Of a DNA stretch of 64,000 nucleotides, positions 1-11,900 are shown piece after piece. This DNA is from Phoenix dactylifera (taxonomy: Eukaryota > Streptophyta > Magnoliopsida > Arecales > Arecaceae), in NCBI RefSeq assembly GCF_009389715.1, contig NC_052393.1, positions 4,154,001-4,218,000 of the forward strand. Direction: 5' to 3'. The translations under genes and the position numbers were made by a program. A model generated the notes under the pieces. It had not been told where the DNA came from and did not search any database. It saw nothing but the letters and a program-made list of their open reading frames with translations. Positions within the stretch are counted from its first letter, which is position 1. Each line of letters starts with the position of its first letter.

Positions 1-1390
1 TTGTCAAGAAGGCTACAAAAAGCACAAGGAGCTGGAGCTTGCTGGGTCCATCGAAACTCTCCGAAATGCTGGGCAGCGTAAGAGGCGACCCAATCAGCCG
101 CTTGGTTTGCCTCCCGAAGGACGTGCCTGACCTGATAGCCTGACACTCCCATAGCATCCGATGCATGTCATGCAGAACCGGATGCTCCCCCTCCTCCCAT
201 CTCTCTGCCTGAAGGCGATTAATCAAGACAGCAGAATCTTCCTCCAATATAATCCTGTCAGCCTCCGGCACATGTTTCACATGAGATAGCCCCTCCCATG
301 CAGTCCTGGAGCGATAACCCCCCGCTGCAAGTAAACTAGCGCTATGGTCCCTGATCACAAATGCCACACCTACCAAATCTCCACTGGCGGGCAAGCTCCC
401 ATCAAAATTCACCTTAAAATAGCCAGAGGATGGGGGCTCCCAAGAAACAAGAACAAACCTAGGCACTGTAGTAGCGGAGATGGTATCCCAGGTGTCTCTA
501 GCCATCACTAGTGAATACAGCTCAACCGACTCAATGACCTCCACTACTTGATGGAAAGCCCGCTTAGCAACAATCCTCAAGGGGGCCTCCTGCCCTCAAA
601 GACTCTGGCATTCCTATCCAGCCAAATAAGATAAGCCAAATAGATAGCAGCAATACCACACCCAATTGTGTTTAGTGATCCTACGACGGACCTCACCTAC
701 CGGAGGAAGTCCCCTGTCACAAAACTAGATCCTGAAAGGGGGAATGATGCCCTCCTCCAAATTCGGGCAGCCCGTGGGCACTCAAACAAGACATGACTGA
801 CAGTCTCCACTGAGTCGGGGCAGTCCACACACTCTGGAGAGATCTTAACCCCTCTTCTGGTCAACAAGCTCCTAGTTGGTAAGCAGTCCCAGACCACCTT
901 CCAGATAAACAGTGCCACTCGTGGGTGCATCTGCATCCTCCAGATTCAGCTCCCGTCACAACGCCTGGCTGTCTCACCCCTCCCCACAGCCTGAATGTCA
1001 GCCGACCTCACCCTAGCTGACCCAATCACCGCCCAAACTAGTCTATCATGTCCACCCTGAGATATCGTAATAGCAAGTACCCGCTTAGCAAGCTACAACC
1101 CGAAGACCTCGCGGATCAAGACATCCTACCGCCCCCCTCCGGGAACCATCATGTCGCGGACTCTGAGACCAGCTAGTCTCACAACGTCAACCATCGTCGG
1201 CATCCTGCTCAGCGGTAGCTCCACCAGCCATCTATCCTCCAGAACGTCAATGGACTGCCTATCGCCCACCTCCCATCTGATCGCTGGTAACACCATCTGG
1301 GCGAGAGAACAAATCTCCCGCTAAATACAAGAGCAATGACGCCCAGCCCGCATCTCCACTCCGATCGAGTAAGCACTCTAGTGTTGTGCT
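1..1390 (-). mobile_element. LINE retrotransposon fragment, ORF2 3' part (zf-RVT and RNase H), decayed
   Basis: Read on the minus strand this is the C-terminal part of a plant L1-like ORF2. A zf-RVT segment lies at about 936-760 (key pieces FIWKVVWDCLPTRSLL and CVDCPDSVETVSHVLFEC, the Cys/His pattern of that domain). An RNase H segment lies at about 420-50, ending in a REANQAADWVASYAAQH motif. Upstream, around 1370-1150, the translation matches the ORF2 of the larger LINE next door (IDVLED, MPTMVD, RLAGLRV), so the two copies belong to one family. The reading frame is broken: a TAG is seen near 1322 and no single frame spans the piece. The element runs off the left edge, so its 3' end is not visible. 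The 5' limit, about 1370-1400, is where similarity to the other copy fades. Host spacer follows to 1603. Confidence 0.8.
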
Positions 1391-1603
1391 TCACGATGCT
1401 TGTTTAGACGGTATCATCCACTGCCACTTTGGTAGGAGATGGCGTCCGATTCTAGTTAGAGTTGGTCATTGAGAGGTGGCAAAAGGAGAGGGCAAAAAGG
1501 AGGATCAGCCCCTTCTATTTCACAAAAAAGTCAAAAAAACATCAATTCCTTCAACCATCCCACCCACAAGCCCCCCTATCCAAAGGTGAAGAAAGAGATG
1601 GTT

Positions 1604-1618
1604 CTTTCGGCTCTTTTT
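1604..1618. repeat. Left target-site duplication of the LINE, beside its poly(A) tail
   Basis: The 15 bases ttctttcggctcttt here recur exactly at 7495-7509. They are followed by a run of T to about 1632, which is the poly(A) tail of the minus-strand element. Because the tail begins with T, the exact boundary between duplication and tail is uncertain by a few bases. Confidence 0.9.
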
Positions 1619-1652
1619 TTTTTTTTTTTTTTGATAAAAGCGGTTACTCATT

Positions 1653-4600
1653 TCATATAGCTCTAACTTGAGTACAACCTGCTAAATCGCGGGAAAGTAA
1701 AAGATGCAAATAAGGGTGAACGTCAGAAGCAGACGTCCAAGTAAAATCCCCAGAATGCCGAGCAACATAAGAGGCGACCCAGTCTGCAGCCCTGTTCGTC
1801 TCCCTGAACACATGTCCTAACTGAACATCGCCCAACAACCGCGCCACCCTACGGATCTCCCGAATGAGGGGGTGACCATCCCCAAACCGGTCCGCCCCTC
1901 GGAGCCAGTCGATAACCACAGATGAATCTCCCTCAAAGCAGACCCGCTCCACACCAAGTACCTGCCACGCATAGGATATACCCTCCCAGGCAGCCTGCAG
2001 CTCTGCCCCAACCACTGTGAGTCCTGGCGTGCGCCGCCCTCCTGCTGCTATCAATCTGCCAAGGTGGTCCCTAATCACAAATCCAACCCCTCCAGCTGCA
2101 CCATCCACTGACCGACTGCCGTCGAAATTTACTTTGAGATAGTCAAGGGGTGGGGGTACCCAAGAAACAAGGGCAAACCGGGGCGCTGAAGCAGCGTGGA
2201 GAGTACCCCAGGTGTCCCTGACTATCCTAGAAGAGAATCGAACGGTAGCCGCTAGGACCTCCCTCGCATATAGCGCTGCTCTATCCACCACCCTCCTCGG
2301 GGACACCCTGCTCCCCTCAAATAGGCCGGCATTCCGGTCCAACCAAATATGGTAGGACAAGTATGCTATCAAAATCCCTGCCTCTGTAGATCGGGGACTC
2401 TGCGTGGAAGCTCTCAGCATTTGAATCATATCATGCACATAGACTATCGAGTCGGGTAGTAGGACCGGTGACCTCCTCCATATCTCTCTGGCTCTGGGGC
2501 ACTGCAGAAGAACATGCTCAGTCGTCTCCTCAATATCTGCACACTCCTCACAATACTGAGAGACCACCATGCCACGCCGGGCTAACAAGCTCCTCGTAGG
2601 AAGGCAGCCCCAGGCCACCTTCCAGATGAATAACGCCACTCGCGGGTGAATCTGCAACCTCCATATCCAACCACCCTCAATCTGACGAGCGGGCTCCCTA
2701 CCGATCAATGCACGGAGATCACTGGCACGCACCTGCGTCCGTCCCGTCGGGACCCATACTAGCCTATCGGCCCCCCCACCACCGGGAATCGGAAGAGACA
2801 GAACCGACTCCGCCAACTGCTCCCCAAAGACCTCCCGGATCATCTCCTCCCTCCATCGACCCCCCTCTGAGGTCAACAGCTCGCTAACTCTGCAACCAGC
2901 TAATCTCGACGAATCCACCATGGTCGGCATGCGACAAATCGGCAACTCGGTCATCCAGCTATCCTCCAGCACATCAATAGACCGGCCGTCCCCTATGGTC
3001 CATCTAATCTCTGGAAGCACCACCCCTGCTCTAGTGCAAATCTCCCTCCAGATCGGTGAATGGCGACGACCAGCTCGCACCCCAGTAGCCAAGGCACCAT
3101 ACTTGGCCCTCATCAGTGAGGACCACATAATCTTGGGCTCAAGCACAAATCTAACCGCATGTCTAGCCGCTAGGACCTCCCGCATCGCCACCAGGGACTG
3201 CACCCCCAGACCTCCATGGCTAATCGGCTGGCACACAACATCCCACGCCATCAAGTGGACTCCCCCTCTGCCACTGCACCTCCCCCAAATGAAGTTCCTG
3301 AATAGCTGCTCAAGGGACCTCAGGACTGTAACTGGAATGAGAGTATTGGAAAGTAGGTAGATGGGAACCGAGGTAAGAACTGATCGAACCAGAGTGATCC
3401 TACCCATCATAGAAAGTGTATGCATCTGCCATCCCTCTAGTCTGCGTCTGATACTGAACTCCAGAAATGTACAGTCCCTACGCCGCAGCCGCTGACCGGA
3501 GAGCGGGATCCCCAAATATGTCATCATGCCCTCCTGCTCTCCCACCCCCAGGATCTCCACTATAGACCGTCTCTCCGCCACTCTGGTCTTCGGGCTGAAA
3601 GTAATAGCTGACTTGGTCAGATTGACCCGTTGTCCCGATGTTGCACAGTAATCCCGCATAATCTGACAAATAACCCGGGCCGTCTGCCGTGACGACCTGG
3701 CCAGGAGCAAACAATCATCAGCAAACAACAAGTGGGAGATTGGATGAGCCCTCACCGTCGGCCTATAAACCTCCAACTCCTGAGAGGCCACTGCCCGTCG
3801 TAGGGCTCTAAATAATGCATCTGAGCACATAATGAATAATAGGGGAGAAAGGGGGCACCCCTGACGCAACCCCCTGACGACACAAAAAAACAGGACGGCG
3901 TCCCGTTTACCAAGATAGCAAAGGACGGGGCACGCACACAACCCATCACCCATCTGATCCAAAGCTCAAGAAATCTGAACCTCTGCAAGGACTGCTGTAA
4001 GAAATCCCACCTCACCCTATCATAGGCCCTCTCCATATCAAGTTTGATCCCCATCAAGCTCCTCCTCACCGGAGCCCTACCGAGATCGAACATAAACTCC
4101 TGAGCAATAAGCACATTGTCAGATATACTCCGCCCCTCCAAAAAAGCCCCTTGCTCCGGGCTAATAAGCCTGGGAAGAACATCCCTCAATCTGACGGCGA
4201 GTATCTTCGCCGTAGCCTTGTACAAGGTCGTACAAAGGCTGATCGGACGAAAGTGACTCGGCTCCGTGGCATCCTGCCGCTTCGGTATCAAGGTGATAAA
4301 AGTCCTCTGCCAATCTGCTGCCATCTCTGCTGTGCGAAAAAACTGCTGTATAGCCGCCGTCACATCTCGTCCTACTATCATCCAATATCTCTGAAAAAAT
4401 AAGGGTGGGAATCCATCCGGCCCTGGAGCCTTGTCCCCCGCGAGGGACCTCACTGCCTCTCTGACCTCCTCCTCCGAAACCGGTCTGATCAGTGCTGCTG
4501 TCTCCCCCTCTGACACCCCAACTAAAGGCGAAAGTGTGTCCGCTAGGCTCCCACCTGTAGGCTGCTCTATCCACCTGGCCCTGAAGAAGCTCTCCAAGAC

Positions 4601-5793
4601 CCTCTGAATCACCTCCGGCTCCTCCGACAACTGCCCCTCCTCATCCCTGACAACTCTAATTCTGTTCTGGTGCCTCCTGATAACTGTCGCCTGGTGGAAA
4701 AAACTAGTATTTCTGTCCCCCTCCACGATCCATTGTACCCTCAATTTCTGTCTCCAAAATGTCTCCTGCTGTCTAAGGAGACCGTCATGCAGTGTCAATA
4801 GTGATCTGAGCTCCCCATCTCCTCATCCGCTAGGCCACCCCTCTGGTCCTCCTGATCCTGTAACCTAGCAATAGCCTCCTCAGACTCCTCAATCTTCCTG
4901 AAAATATCTCCCACCTCCTCATGGTTCCACCTCCTCAGCCGTCTCCTCGTCAACTCCAGTCTACGAAACACCCGATACATAGCGTCTCCTCTAACTGGTG
5001 CACTCCATGCCTCCCTCACCATCTCCCATGATCTCGGATAACAAAGCCATATTTTCTCAAATCTAAAGGGGGACCGAACTGGAATATAAGTGTCTGTACT
5101 CACCAGTAACGGACTATGATCCGACGCGATCCTGGGCAAGTGACTCACTCGGTGATCCGGAAAGCACTGAACCCACCCGGCGGTCGCGCAAGCTCTGTCA
5201 AGTCGCTCCCATACTCTAGCCTGGCCCTGCTGATTGTTGCACCATGTAAACCTAGAACCCATGAACCCCAGATCTATCAGCCCATTCGTTGTCAAAAAGT
5301 CTTGGAATTCCTTCACCTTCCTCTCATATGAAAAAGGCTTCCCCCCCATCTTCTCCTGAGGATCCGTAATACAGTTGAAGTCACCAGCCACCATCATAGG
5401 GTACCCCTGAATAATCAACTGAGACACCTCCTCCCACAATATCCTCCTCTCCCTGAAATCAGTACTGGCATATACTGCGGCAAGCACTCATGAAACTCTA
5501 CTACCCTCCGAAATCACTATAACCACCTCCTGGGTACATACATGGAACACATCCAACCTGCAAGAACCTTGCGCCCAAGTGACAATGATGCCATCCGACA
5601 ACCCCTGGGATTCCACTGCATAAAATCCCCATGACCTAGGAACCGCTCTCCTGGCCTTCTGTAGACTCCTTCCAGATAGCCGGGTCTCAAACAACACACA
5701 TATATCCGGCCTATGCTGCTGCACCATCCTGCGGAAAGCCGGAGCAAAAGAAGGCTTTCCCGCACCATGGCAGTTCCATAAGATGACCTTCAT
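1653..5793 (-). pseudogene. LINE ORF2: endonuclease, reverse transcriptase, zf-RVT and RNase H, with three breaks
   Basis: The endonuclease begins MKVILWNCHGAG, with ETRLSG, GDFNCI (about 5385) and SDHSPLL motifs; these are the catalytic signature of L1 apurinic-type nucleases. An in-frame TGA at 5488-5490 interrupts it, probably replacing Trp before VLAAVYAS. A 1-nt loss near 4810, in a GGGG run, shifts frame before TLHDGLLRQQE. The reverse transcriptase follows with RPISLC, KLDMERAYDRV, a second 1-nt loss near 3870 just before GLRQGCPLSP, and the catalytic FADD at about 3725-3714. A zf-RVT domain (YCEECADIEETTEHVLLQC) lies at about 2665-2470. A C-terminal RNase H at about 2130-1750 has VNFDGS, GAELQA, GDSS and NRAADW motifs. 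An RNase H tail is typical of plant L1 elements of this clade. The breaks rule out a functional protein from this copy. Confidence 0.92.
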
Positions 5794-7493
5794 TGGTCAC
5801 CCAGGAGTCCATCACCCCCTGTCCCGGGGCTGCAATCGTGAAACACCACCTCTTCACTAGCTCTTCCACTCTCCGAGCTCGCAGAATTCACTCCCTTGGC
5901 TGCAGCCTTCAACTGAGCCACCATTCGATGGTGATCCCTTCCATCACCGGGTTGTGCCAAATGGCACTCTGAGTCTCCACTGGCATCCATTTTTGCCACA
6001 AGACCTTCTGTCAACTCCCCTCTTGCCTCTGTGTTGTCACCACCAACAGGCTTAAGGGAGCTAGATTCGCCCGTGATCTTCTTCCCCATTCCCATCTCAA
6101 AGGCCACACCATTTTGCCCCCGTGCCATATGGCACACGCTGTGCTTTGAGGTTTCCCCCACACCGGCTCCATCCTCTACCCCACCACCTGATCCGCCACC
6201 TCTTGCCGCTCCGTCATGGCACTCCACCACCAGATCAACGCCGGTGCCGGACGACCCCGCCGCCTCCATCTCGGACAAACCTGCTGCCGCGGGAGGAGCC
6301 AGAACCGCACGCCTCCCAGCCTCCTCCGCTCCCCCGGACAGTTGTGGACCGAAGCTGCCGGCCATGTGCACCAGTTCCCTCCGGGGAGGCCGACCTCGTG
6401 CCGTCACCAGGGGCGGGGGAGAGCTCTTGGACCTCCGGCAGAAGCTAACCCCCGGCCACCCAGACTCCGCCACGGAGGGCACCATCCCTCCATCAGGGTT
6501 GGACGGGCCTCCCCCCGCATGGCCCGTTATCTTGGGTGGGCTCCTCGCTCGTTTCGACGGGCTCGGGCCCGGCCCACCCACGCCCTGCCCACTTCCGAAG
6601 CTGGGCCTCCCCGCAGCCTGGCCCAAGTCAATGTTGGCCCGGCTTACAGGACTCTCGCCCAACTCGGCGCCCGACTCGGATCCGGTCGCGGGTTGACTCG
6701 GACCGCCTGTGGACACACCCAAAGACACATCCTTCTCCGGCGTCCGCCGGCGAGCCACCTTAGTAGGCTTCTGCCACCCCTCAAGATCCACCGGAGAGGA
6801 CGATGAGGACGGCGAGGACGGCCCACCCCCCTTCACACTTGGACCGGGATGTGGAGATGTGGGCACAGAGCTCCCTGCCCTGGACTCGTGCACCTCCTTC
6901 CTCCGGTTCTTCGCCACCTGCGCCCGTCGGAATCCGATCCGGTTAGTTACCAGCCACGGACCGTAAGCCGGCTCCTCCCCCCCAGATCCATCTCCCTTTC
7001 TGGCCTCCTGCCAAAAAGCCTCTGTTACCTCCTTCTCAGCTGCCGATTTCCCCATACCACAGGTCTCTTCCGCCGCCTCCGTCCCCGTCGCCGGACGCGT
7101 GAACGTACACTCCGCCTCCGAGTGACCGATCCTCCCACATTTGGAGCATGGAGCCGGCAAGTTTTCATAGATGAAGCCTTACCAAAACTTCACCTCTACC
7201 CCTGCCGAGCTTCCCATGACAAAGGTCTCCCGTGTGAGCGGAACAGAGCCATCCAACTCGATCTTTACCCGAGCGAATCCATACCTGCTGCCCTTCTCAG
7301 TGAAGCCATCCAAAGCCAGCGGGTTACCGGCCCTCGCCGCAATCCGAAGGATGGTTTTCTTCTTCCAGTAATCCAGTGGTAATCCGGGCAGCCGAAGCCA
7401 AGCAACCACTCGCCCAATTCCTCCGGCTCCCGGGATGAAATTGGGCCGCCACCGGTCCATGGCCAACATCTGACCGCCGACCATCCAAGGACC
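5790..7493 (-). pseudogene. LINE ORF1: DUF4283 plus zinc-knuckle nucleic-acid-binding protein, with an in-frame stop
   Basis: The frame opens at the element's 5' edge with GPWMVGGQMLAMDRW and WLRLPGLPLDYW, characteristic of DUF4283. It then meets TAA at 7176-7178 (context VKFW-stop-GFIYENLPAPC). The same frame continues as CSKCGRIGHSEAEC, a CX2CX4HX4C zinc knuckle, then a long Gly/Ser/Pro-rich tail to the stop at 5790. In related plant LINEs the stop position usually holds Gln, so a CAA to TAA change is likely (inference). ORF1 proteins coat the LINE RNA and act as chaperones in the ribonucleoprotein. The ORF1 stop overlaps the ORF2 start by a few bases (5790-5793), the usual compact spacing. 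Confidence 0.85.
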
Positions 7494-7494
7494 A

Positions 7495-7509
7495 TTCTTT
7501 CGGCTCTTT
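7495..7509. repeat. Right target-site duplication of the LINE
   Basis: This exact copy of the 15 bases at 1604-1618 marks the 5' junction of the LINE. Removing the LINE and one copy restores the empty site. Confidence 0.9.
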
Positions 7510-8590
7510 GGATGATGAATTTTGCTTCAAAAATCCCCTGTTCAATACTTTCTGGAACACCTCGGCATTCAGTTCACGAGTTATATTAGTTAGTGTTTCA
7601 TTTGCTCTTTTCCAAAAGGAGGCCAAACAGGCTTTTATGTTGATCGACATGCACCGTAAACCTATGAGAACTTGGTTGCCTCCTGAGGGCCCTCGTGGCT
7701 TCATTCACTCTCTCGAGCGACGGCAAGAGAACACCAGGTGAGTCTCCGTGCATCTCTCATCCACCCAAAGAATGACAAAATCCCTATTATTTGAACTAGG
7801 ATCAGGATCCTCCGTGAGATATTAAAATATTTCCTAATCTTGGTGAACACGCCAAACATGCATTTGGTGTCCAATCAGTTCCCATGGTCATCCTTCACAC
7901 TCATCATTTTTCCATCCATACTGTAAATGCCACCATCCTGATTCCAATTGGAGAACCCTGCACGTGAATATAGTTGCCCATTCGCTATAACCACAAAACC
8001 CACTAAACCCTCAAAAGGTCGGTATTGTCATCATTCTATATTTTTAACTTCCTATAAATTAGTAAAATAACATAAGGAGATTGATGCTTACGGCTTCCAC
8101 TATCCCTTGATTTTCTTCGCTTTACAGAAAACAAAAGGGTTTTACCATACACATAATTAGTCTAATCAGTTTTATTAATTTTTTGAAAACAAGAATCAAC
8201 ATAAAGGCAATACCAAAAGAGACCTAAATTTTTTTATTAAAAAAAAGTAGTAAGTAAATCACTGGTTCCCTTTCATTGTTCGTGGTATATCAGTAAAGCG
8301 AGATCAAGCCACCACCACCACCAATTAGTCATCCACATGATCGTGCAATAACTTCTCAGCATCCTCCGGACTAACAAAAAATTATATTCTAATTCGCCTT
8401 CAGCCCAATAATGCAAAAGGAAGACATTTATTACACCAAATTTCATAACCAAGCAAAACTGAAGAAGGGGAAGAAGATGCTGCAGCACAGCTGAAATCAA
8501 TTTGAAAGATTAAATTTCTTTTCTTATATTCCTTCCTCAAGACATCAAAAGCTATTTGGCATACTCCAACTTATAAATAAGATGAAACTT
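7510..8590. other. Flank between the LINE and the UPL3 3' end; decayed coding-like sequence of unknown origin
   Basis: No intact gene is recognised. On the minus strand, broken frames at about 7970-7510 read like old protein-coding DNA (for example WNQDGGIYSMDGK near 7930 and FWKRANETLTNITREL near 7590), with stops between pieces. A loose resemblance to kelch-type repeats is possible, but I cannot name the family. A plus-strand frame of 77 codons overlaps it at 7508-7741 and is more likely a shadow. From about 8000 the DNA is AT-rich with no feature seen. Confidence 0.4.
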
Positions 8591-8595
8591 TTATC

Positions 8596-8601
8596 TTTAT
8601 T
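8596..8601 (-). terminator. Possible UPL3 polyadenylation signal
   Basis: The minus strand reads AATAAA about 390 nt past the UPL3 stop codon, in AT-rich DNA. Plant signals are loose and other near matches exist, so this is only a candidate. Confidence 0.25.
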
Positions 8602-8988
8602 TACAAGCAATGGCACAGAGCTCTGCATTCCCTCTTCAAAGCTTCAAATTGCCGGACCAGTATCACATTTAGCTGACAGTGAATAATGTAAGTTATTGTA
8701 AGAACAAAAAGGAAAATTCGGCCAGAGCAAGTAACATTTGTTGGGCCACTACGAGGAATGAGCATATACAGGAACCCGAAAAAAAGAAACATGTAACCAA
8801 CCCCACAAAAGAGAGAATCAGGAAAAAAAAAAGACTTGACAGATGTTGAGATGGAGACTGACCCAGATGTTACCTGTATAAAGGTGCGAGACGAGACTGA
8901 TGTTGAGCAGAATGGGCAATCTATTTAAAAAGAAGCAGATGAACACCCAGAATGAGGCAGCATCCATCATTGATAGTTGGTCTTTGGC

Positions 8989-11900
8989 TCATGACAGATC
9001 AAATGATCCCTGGCCTTCGCTGATAGCATAAAGCAGTTTCTTGTACATGATTTCCTGCAATGAATGTAACCAACCCTGCAGTCAAGAAGGCAAATCTCAA
9101 AACTGAGAAAGTTCCAGAGCAGGGGGAAAAACCTTTGTTGAATAGGGAGGAAGTTTAAGGTAGTTGGCACATGTCATAACACTAGGCAAATCATCATCAG
9201 CTGATTCACACACTCCAGTTCCATTCGATGATGTGTTTGTCGTAGTCGAAGAATGCTGTCATTAACCATTTAGTTAGAGCTAATTAAAGCACGAGCATGG
9301 GAATGTTGACAGCAATGCATCTAAGCAACACTATGTTAAACATGCTCCCAAAAAAAGGAAGAGAAAAACAACAATACCTTCCTCACGATAGTCAGCTTTG
9401 GGTTCAATGCAGCCAGGCCACCAGGTGGAAACCTGGGAGCACCAGTCACAAATTGACAAAAAGCATGCTGCTGCCCCGTCGTGAATTCTGCCATAATCTC
9501 GAGCAGCTGAAAGAACAACTGAAACTCATATATACCAGCTGATAAAAATTTTGTGCAGAAAGTCAAATGTTTTAAAGTGAGCACATACATTGATAATTGC
9601 TGGGCTTTTTGCAGTGTATCCATGATCAAACTTAATATGTTCCGCCAGTGTTTCAGCCTGCAGCATGTAGTAATGATTATTCATACATTCCCAAGAATGA
9701 TAGATGTAAAATATCAATATGGCGACAGTAGGTGATAAAAAATATCTTACCACCCACAATTCTCTACGACCACAGATCAGGTAATCAAGCTCGGGCGGAG
9801 AAAATATTTGCAGAGACGAGATGTCAAAGACCTGAAAACAATTGTCAATTAAAAAAACATAAGAGTCGTGACATATACAGAATCTCTGACAGAATGCACG
9901 ACTTGGATCATCAACGGCTTATTTTAATTAAGCAACATAAGAGTCATAACCTCACACATGTTGTGTAGCCTTTTTGTTTGTTTTCTGCTTTCTTGCTTTG
10001 TTTTATTTTCACCACTCTAACTAAATTTTTCTTATTTTAAGTAAATCAGAAGTAGAATACCTAAGACATGTTTTCACTTCGAAGTACATAGAGGAAAAAG
10101 AAAATTCCTAAAACATTCTCTAAGAAGAATTTCTATGAAGCATTGCAGTCAATTATATAACATGAAGGCACTTTTCCATTGTTTTGCTGCAGTAACATAT
10201 TAGAAACCTTAACACTTTAACATATGAAATCCCATCTGACCCACTATAACCTCCATTCATAAGCGACAAAAATCATATGTGTTGACACCCAGCAACAACA
10301 ATCATGGACAATATGTAACAATAACAAAATATTAGGTGTTGAACATGTCAGTCTGGGTTGCCTGGCACAGGCATGCATATGTGCGATACTCCAAAAACTG
10401 CAGTGCGCGGTAGCAATAGTGTTGGATTATGACTAAATAGAGAGACAACTGAAAAGAAAAGGCCTTATTTCCATATATATCATTTAAGTGAAGGGAACAT
10501 TTACTTAAAGATATTTCAGGTAAAATAAGGAACAACCACCATTTCAGTCTGACAAGTAACACCTAAACAGGATAACTTTAGATCCCTTTAATCTTCAAAT
10601 GGACCTTAATTGAAAAGTCTCAAGCCATTCATTCACCCAGGTGAATCAAATCTCCATTTCTATGTCCCCCATTAAAATTTCATAAATTTGAAGGAAAAAC
10701 AGATTTACTGGGTGCAGGTCCACATTGACTTTATGGTATATTCACATCTTTAGGTCTGGGTTTACAAGAAAAATCCAACCCACAGTATTTTTTTCCCAAT
10801 ATTAATCAGTCAGAATAATATGATCTCGGCATCCTAATCAACTAATTTTCTGAAATTAAGGTTAAAGTAGTTTGTTACATCATATCCTAAATTCAATCTA
10901 TTCACTTAGGTGCTTCTGATAAACTTGGGTCTAATCCTTTTGTGTTTGGTCCATGTACTTGGGACTTTTGCCTAATCTGTAATCTAATCCAGGAGTAGCT
11001 GAGACAAGTATTATAGACGATACTTTCAGAAATGTGCCTTTTCTTTTGGAGTGTCTCATGTCGCATACATAACAGTGGATGCTAGCTCAGCCAATACAGT
11101 TGCTCTTTTTTTTTCTTTTTCATTTTTTGGGACGGCGCGTGAGGGGTGTTTGAAACAAACAAAATAATACAGGGAACTCCAAGTTCAGAAGTTAAAAGAA
11201 GTGCATGGAATTGGATCATGGAAAAGTAAGCATTCATTATAATATTATTTAACAAAGTTGTTGCATAAATTTAGTTTTCTACAAGCATCATGTCCTTGAA
11301 AGTAGCTTTTATGATCAATAAAGAATGCTTATTTTGTCATAAAACTGACCACTTCTTATAACTACTTGTTCGAGGAGCTTCCTGTGGGACTTTCTTCAGG
11401 TCAAGCATGAAAATTAATCACCATATAGGTGCACACAAGGAGCTGCCCAATTGTCTCAAACATGGTTTGGTGTTAAAGACTAATGTTGCCACCTAAGTTG
11501 ATGAATATTTTGGGACTACGACTTACTTCATGTTGGACCATCTACAGTGACCTTTAATATTGGTATGACTAGTCTTAAAATATCAACCAGACATGGTCAG
11601 GCAAATCAGCCCTAAAAAACAGAATCTTCAAACCTGACCAGTTAAAGCTGAACCATAACTGAGCAGCAAAAGTTACCCTACTTAATGATGGATACGATCT
11701 CAACTATTTGCTGATTAAAGTGTTCATATTCATTTTCGGTCCTAAAACTACATCCTGCCAACAGCCAACACTTATTATATACTTGTTCATATCATGTAGA
11801 CTAGCATAAAAATATATAATGATCATGACGAATTTATGATTAAATTAATCAAACATGGATTTTTCCAGTATGGTTTTAGATAGCATATTTGTTAAATTAT

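Larger units (their letters stand above)
1619..7494 (-). mobile_element. Nearly full-length plant L1-type LINE, 5'-truncated and inactive
   Basis: The element reads right to left: ORF1 (partial DUF4283 domain plus CCHC zinc knuckle), then ORF2 (apurinic-type endonuclease, reverse transcriptase, zf-RVT, RNase H), then a poly(A) tail seen as a T run at about 1614-1632 on the plus strand. A 15-bp direct repeat (ttctttcggctcttt) borders both ends, the mark of target-primed reverse transcription. The 5' end starts inside DUF4283, just before a GPWMVGGQ motif, so the 5' UTR and the ORF1 N-terminus are missing, as is common for LINE copies. Both ORFs are broken: TAA in ORF1, TGA in the endonuclease, and 1-nt frameshifts near 4810 and 3870. 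The element can be mobilised, if at all, only in trans. Family membership is certain from domain order; subfamily is not assigned. Confidence 0.95.

Noticed and set aside
6031..6806. Long plus-strand open frames (up to 221 codons) rich in Pro, Ala and Ser
   Set aside because: They lie antisense to the GC-rich tail of LINE ORF1, which has a zinc knuckle and the right gene order; they are shadows.
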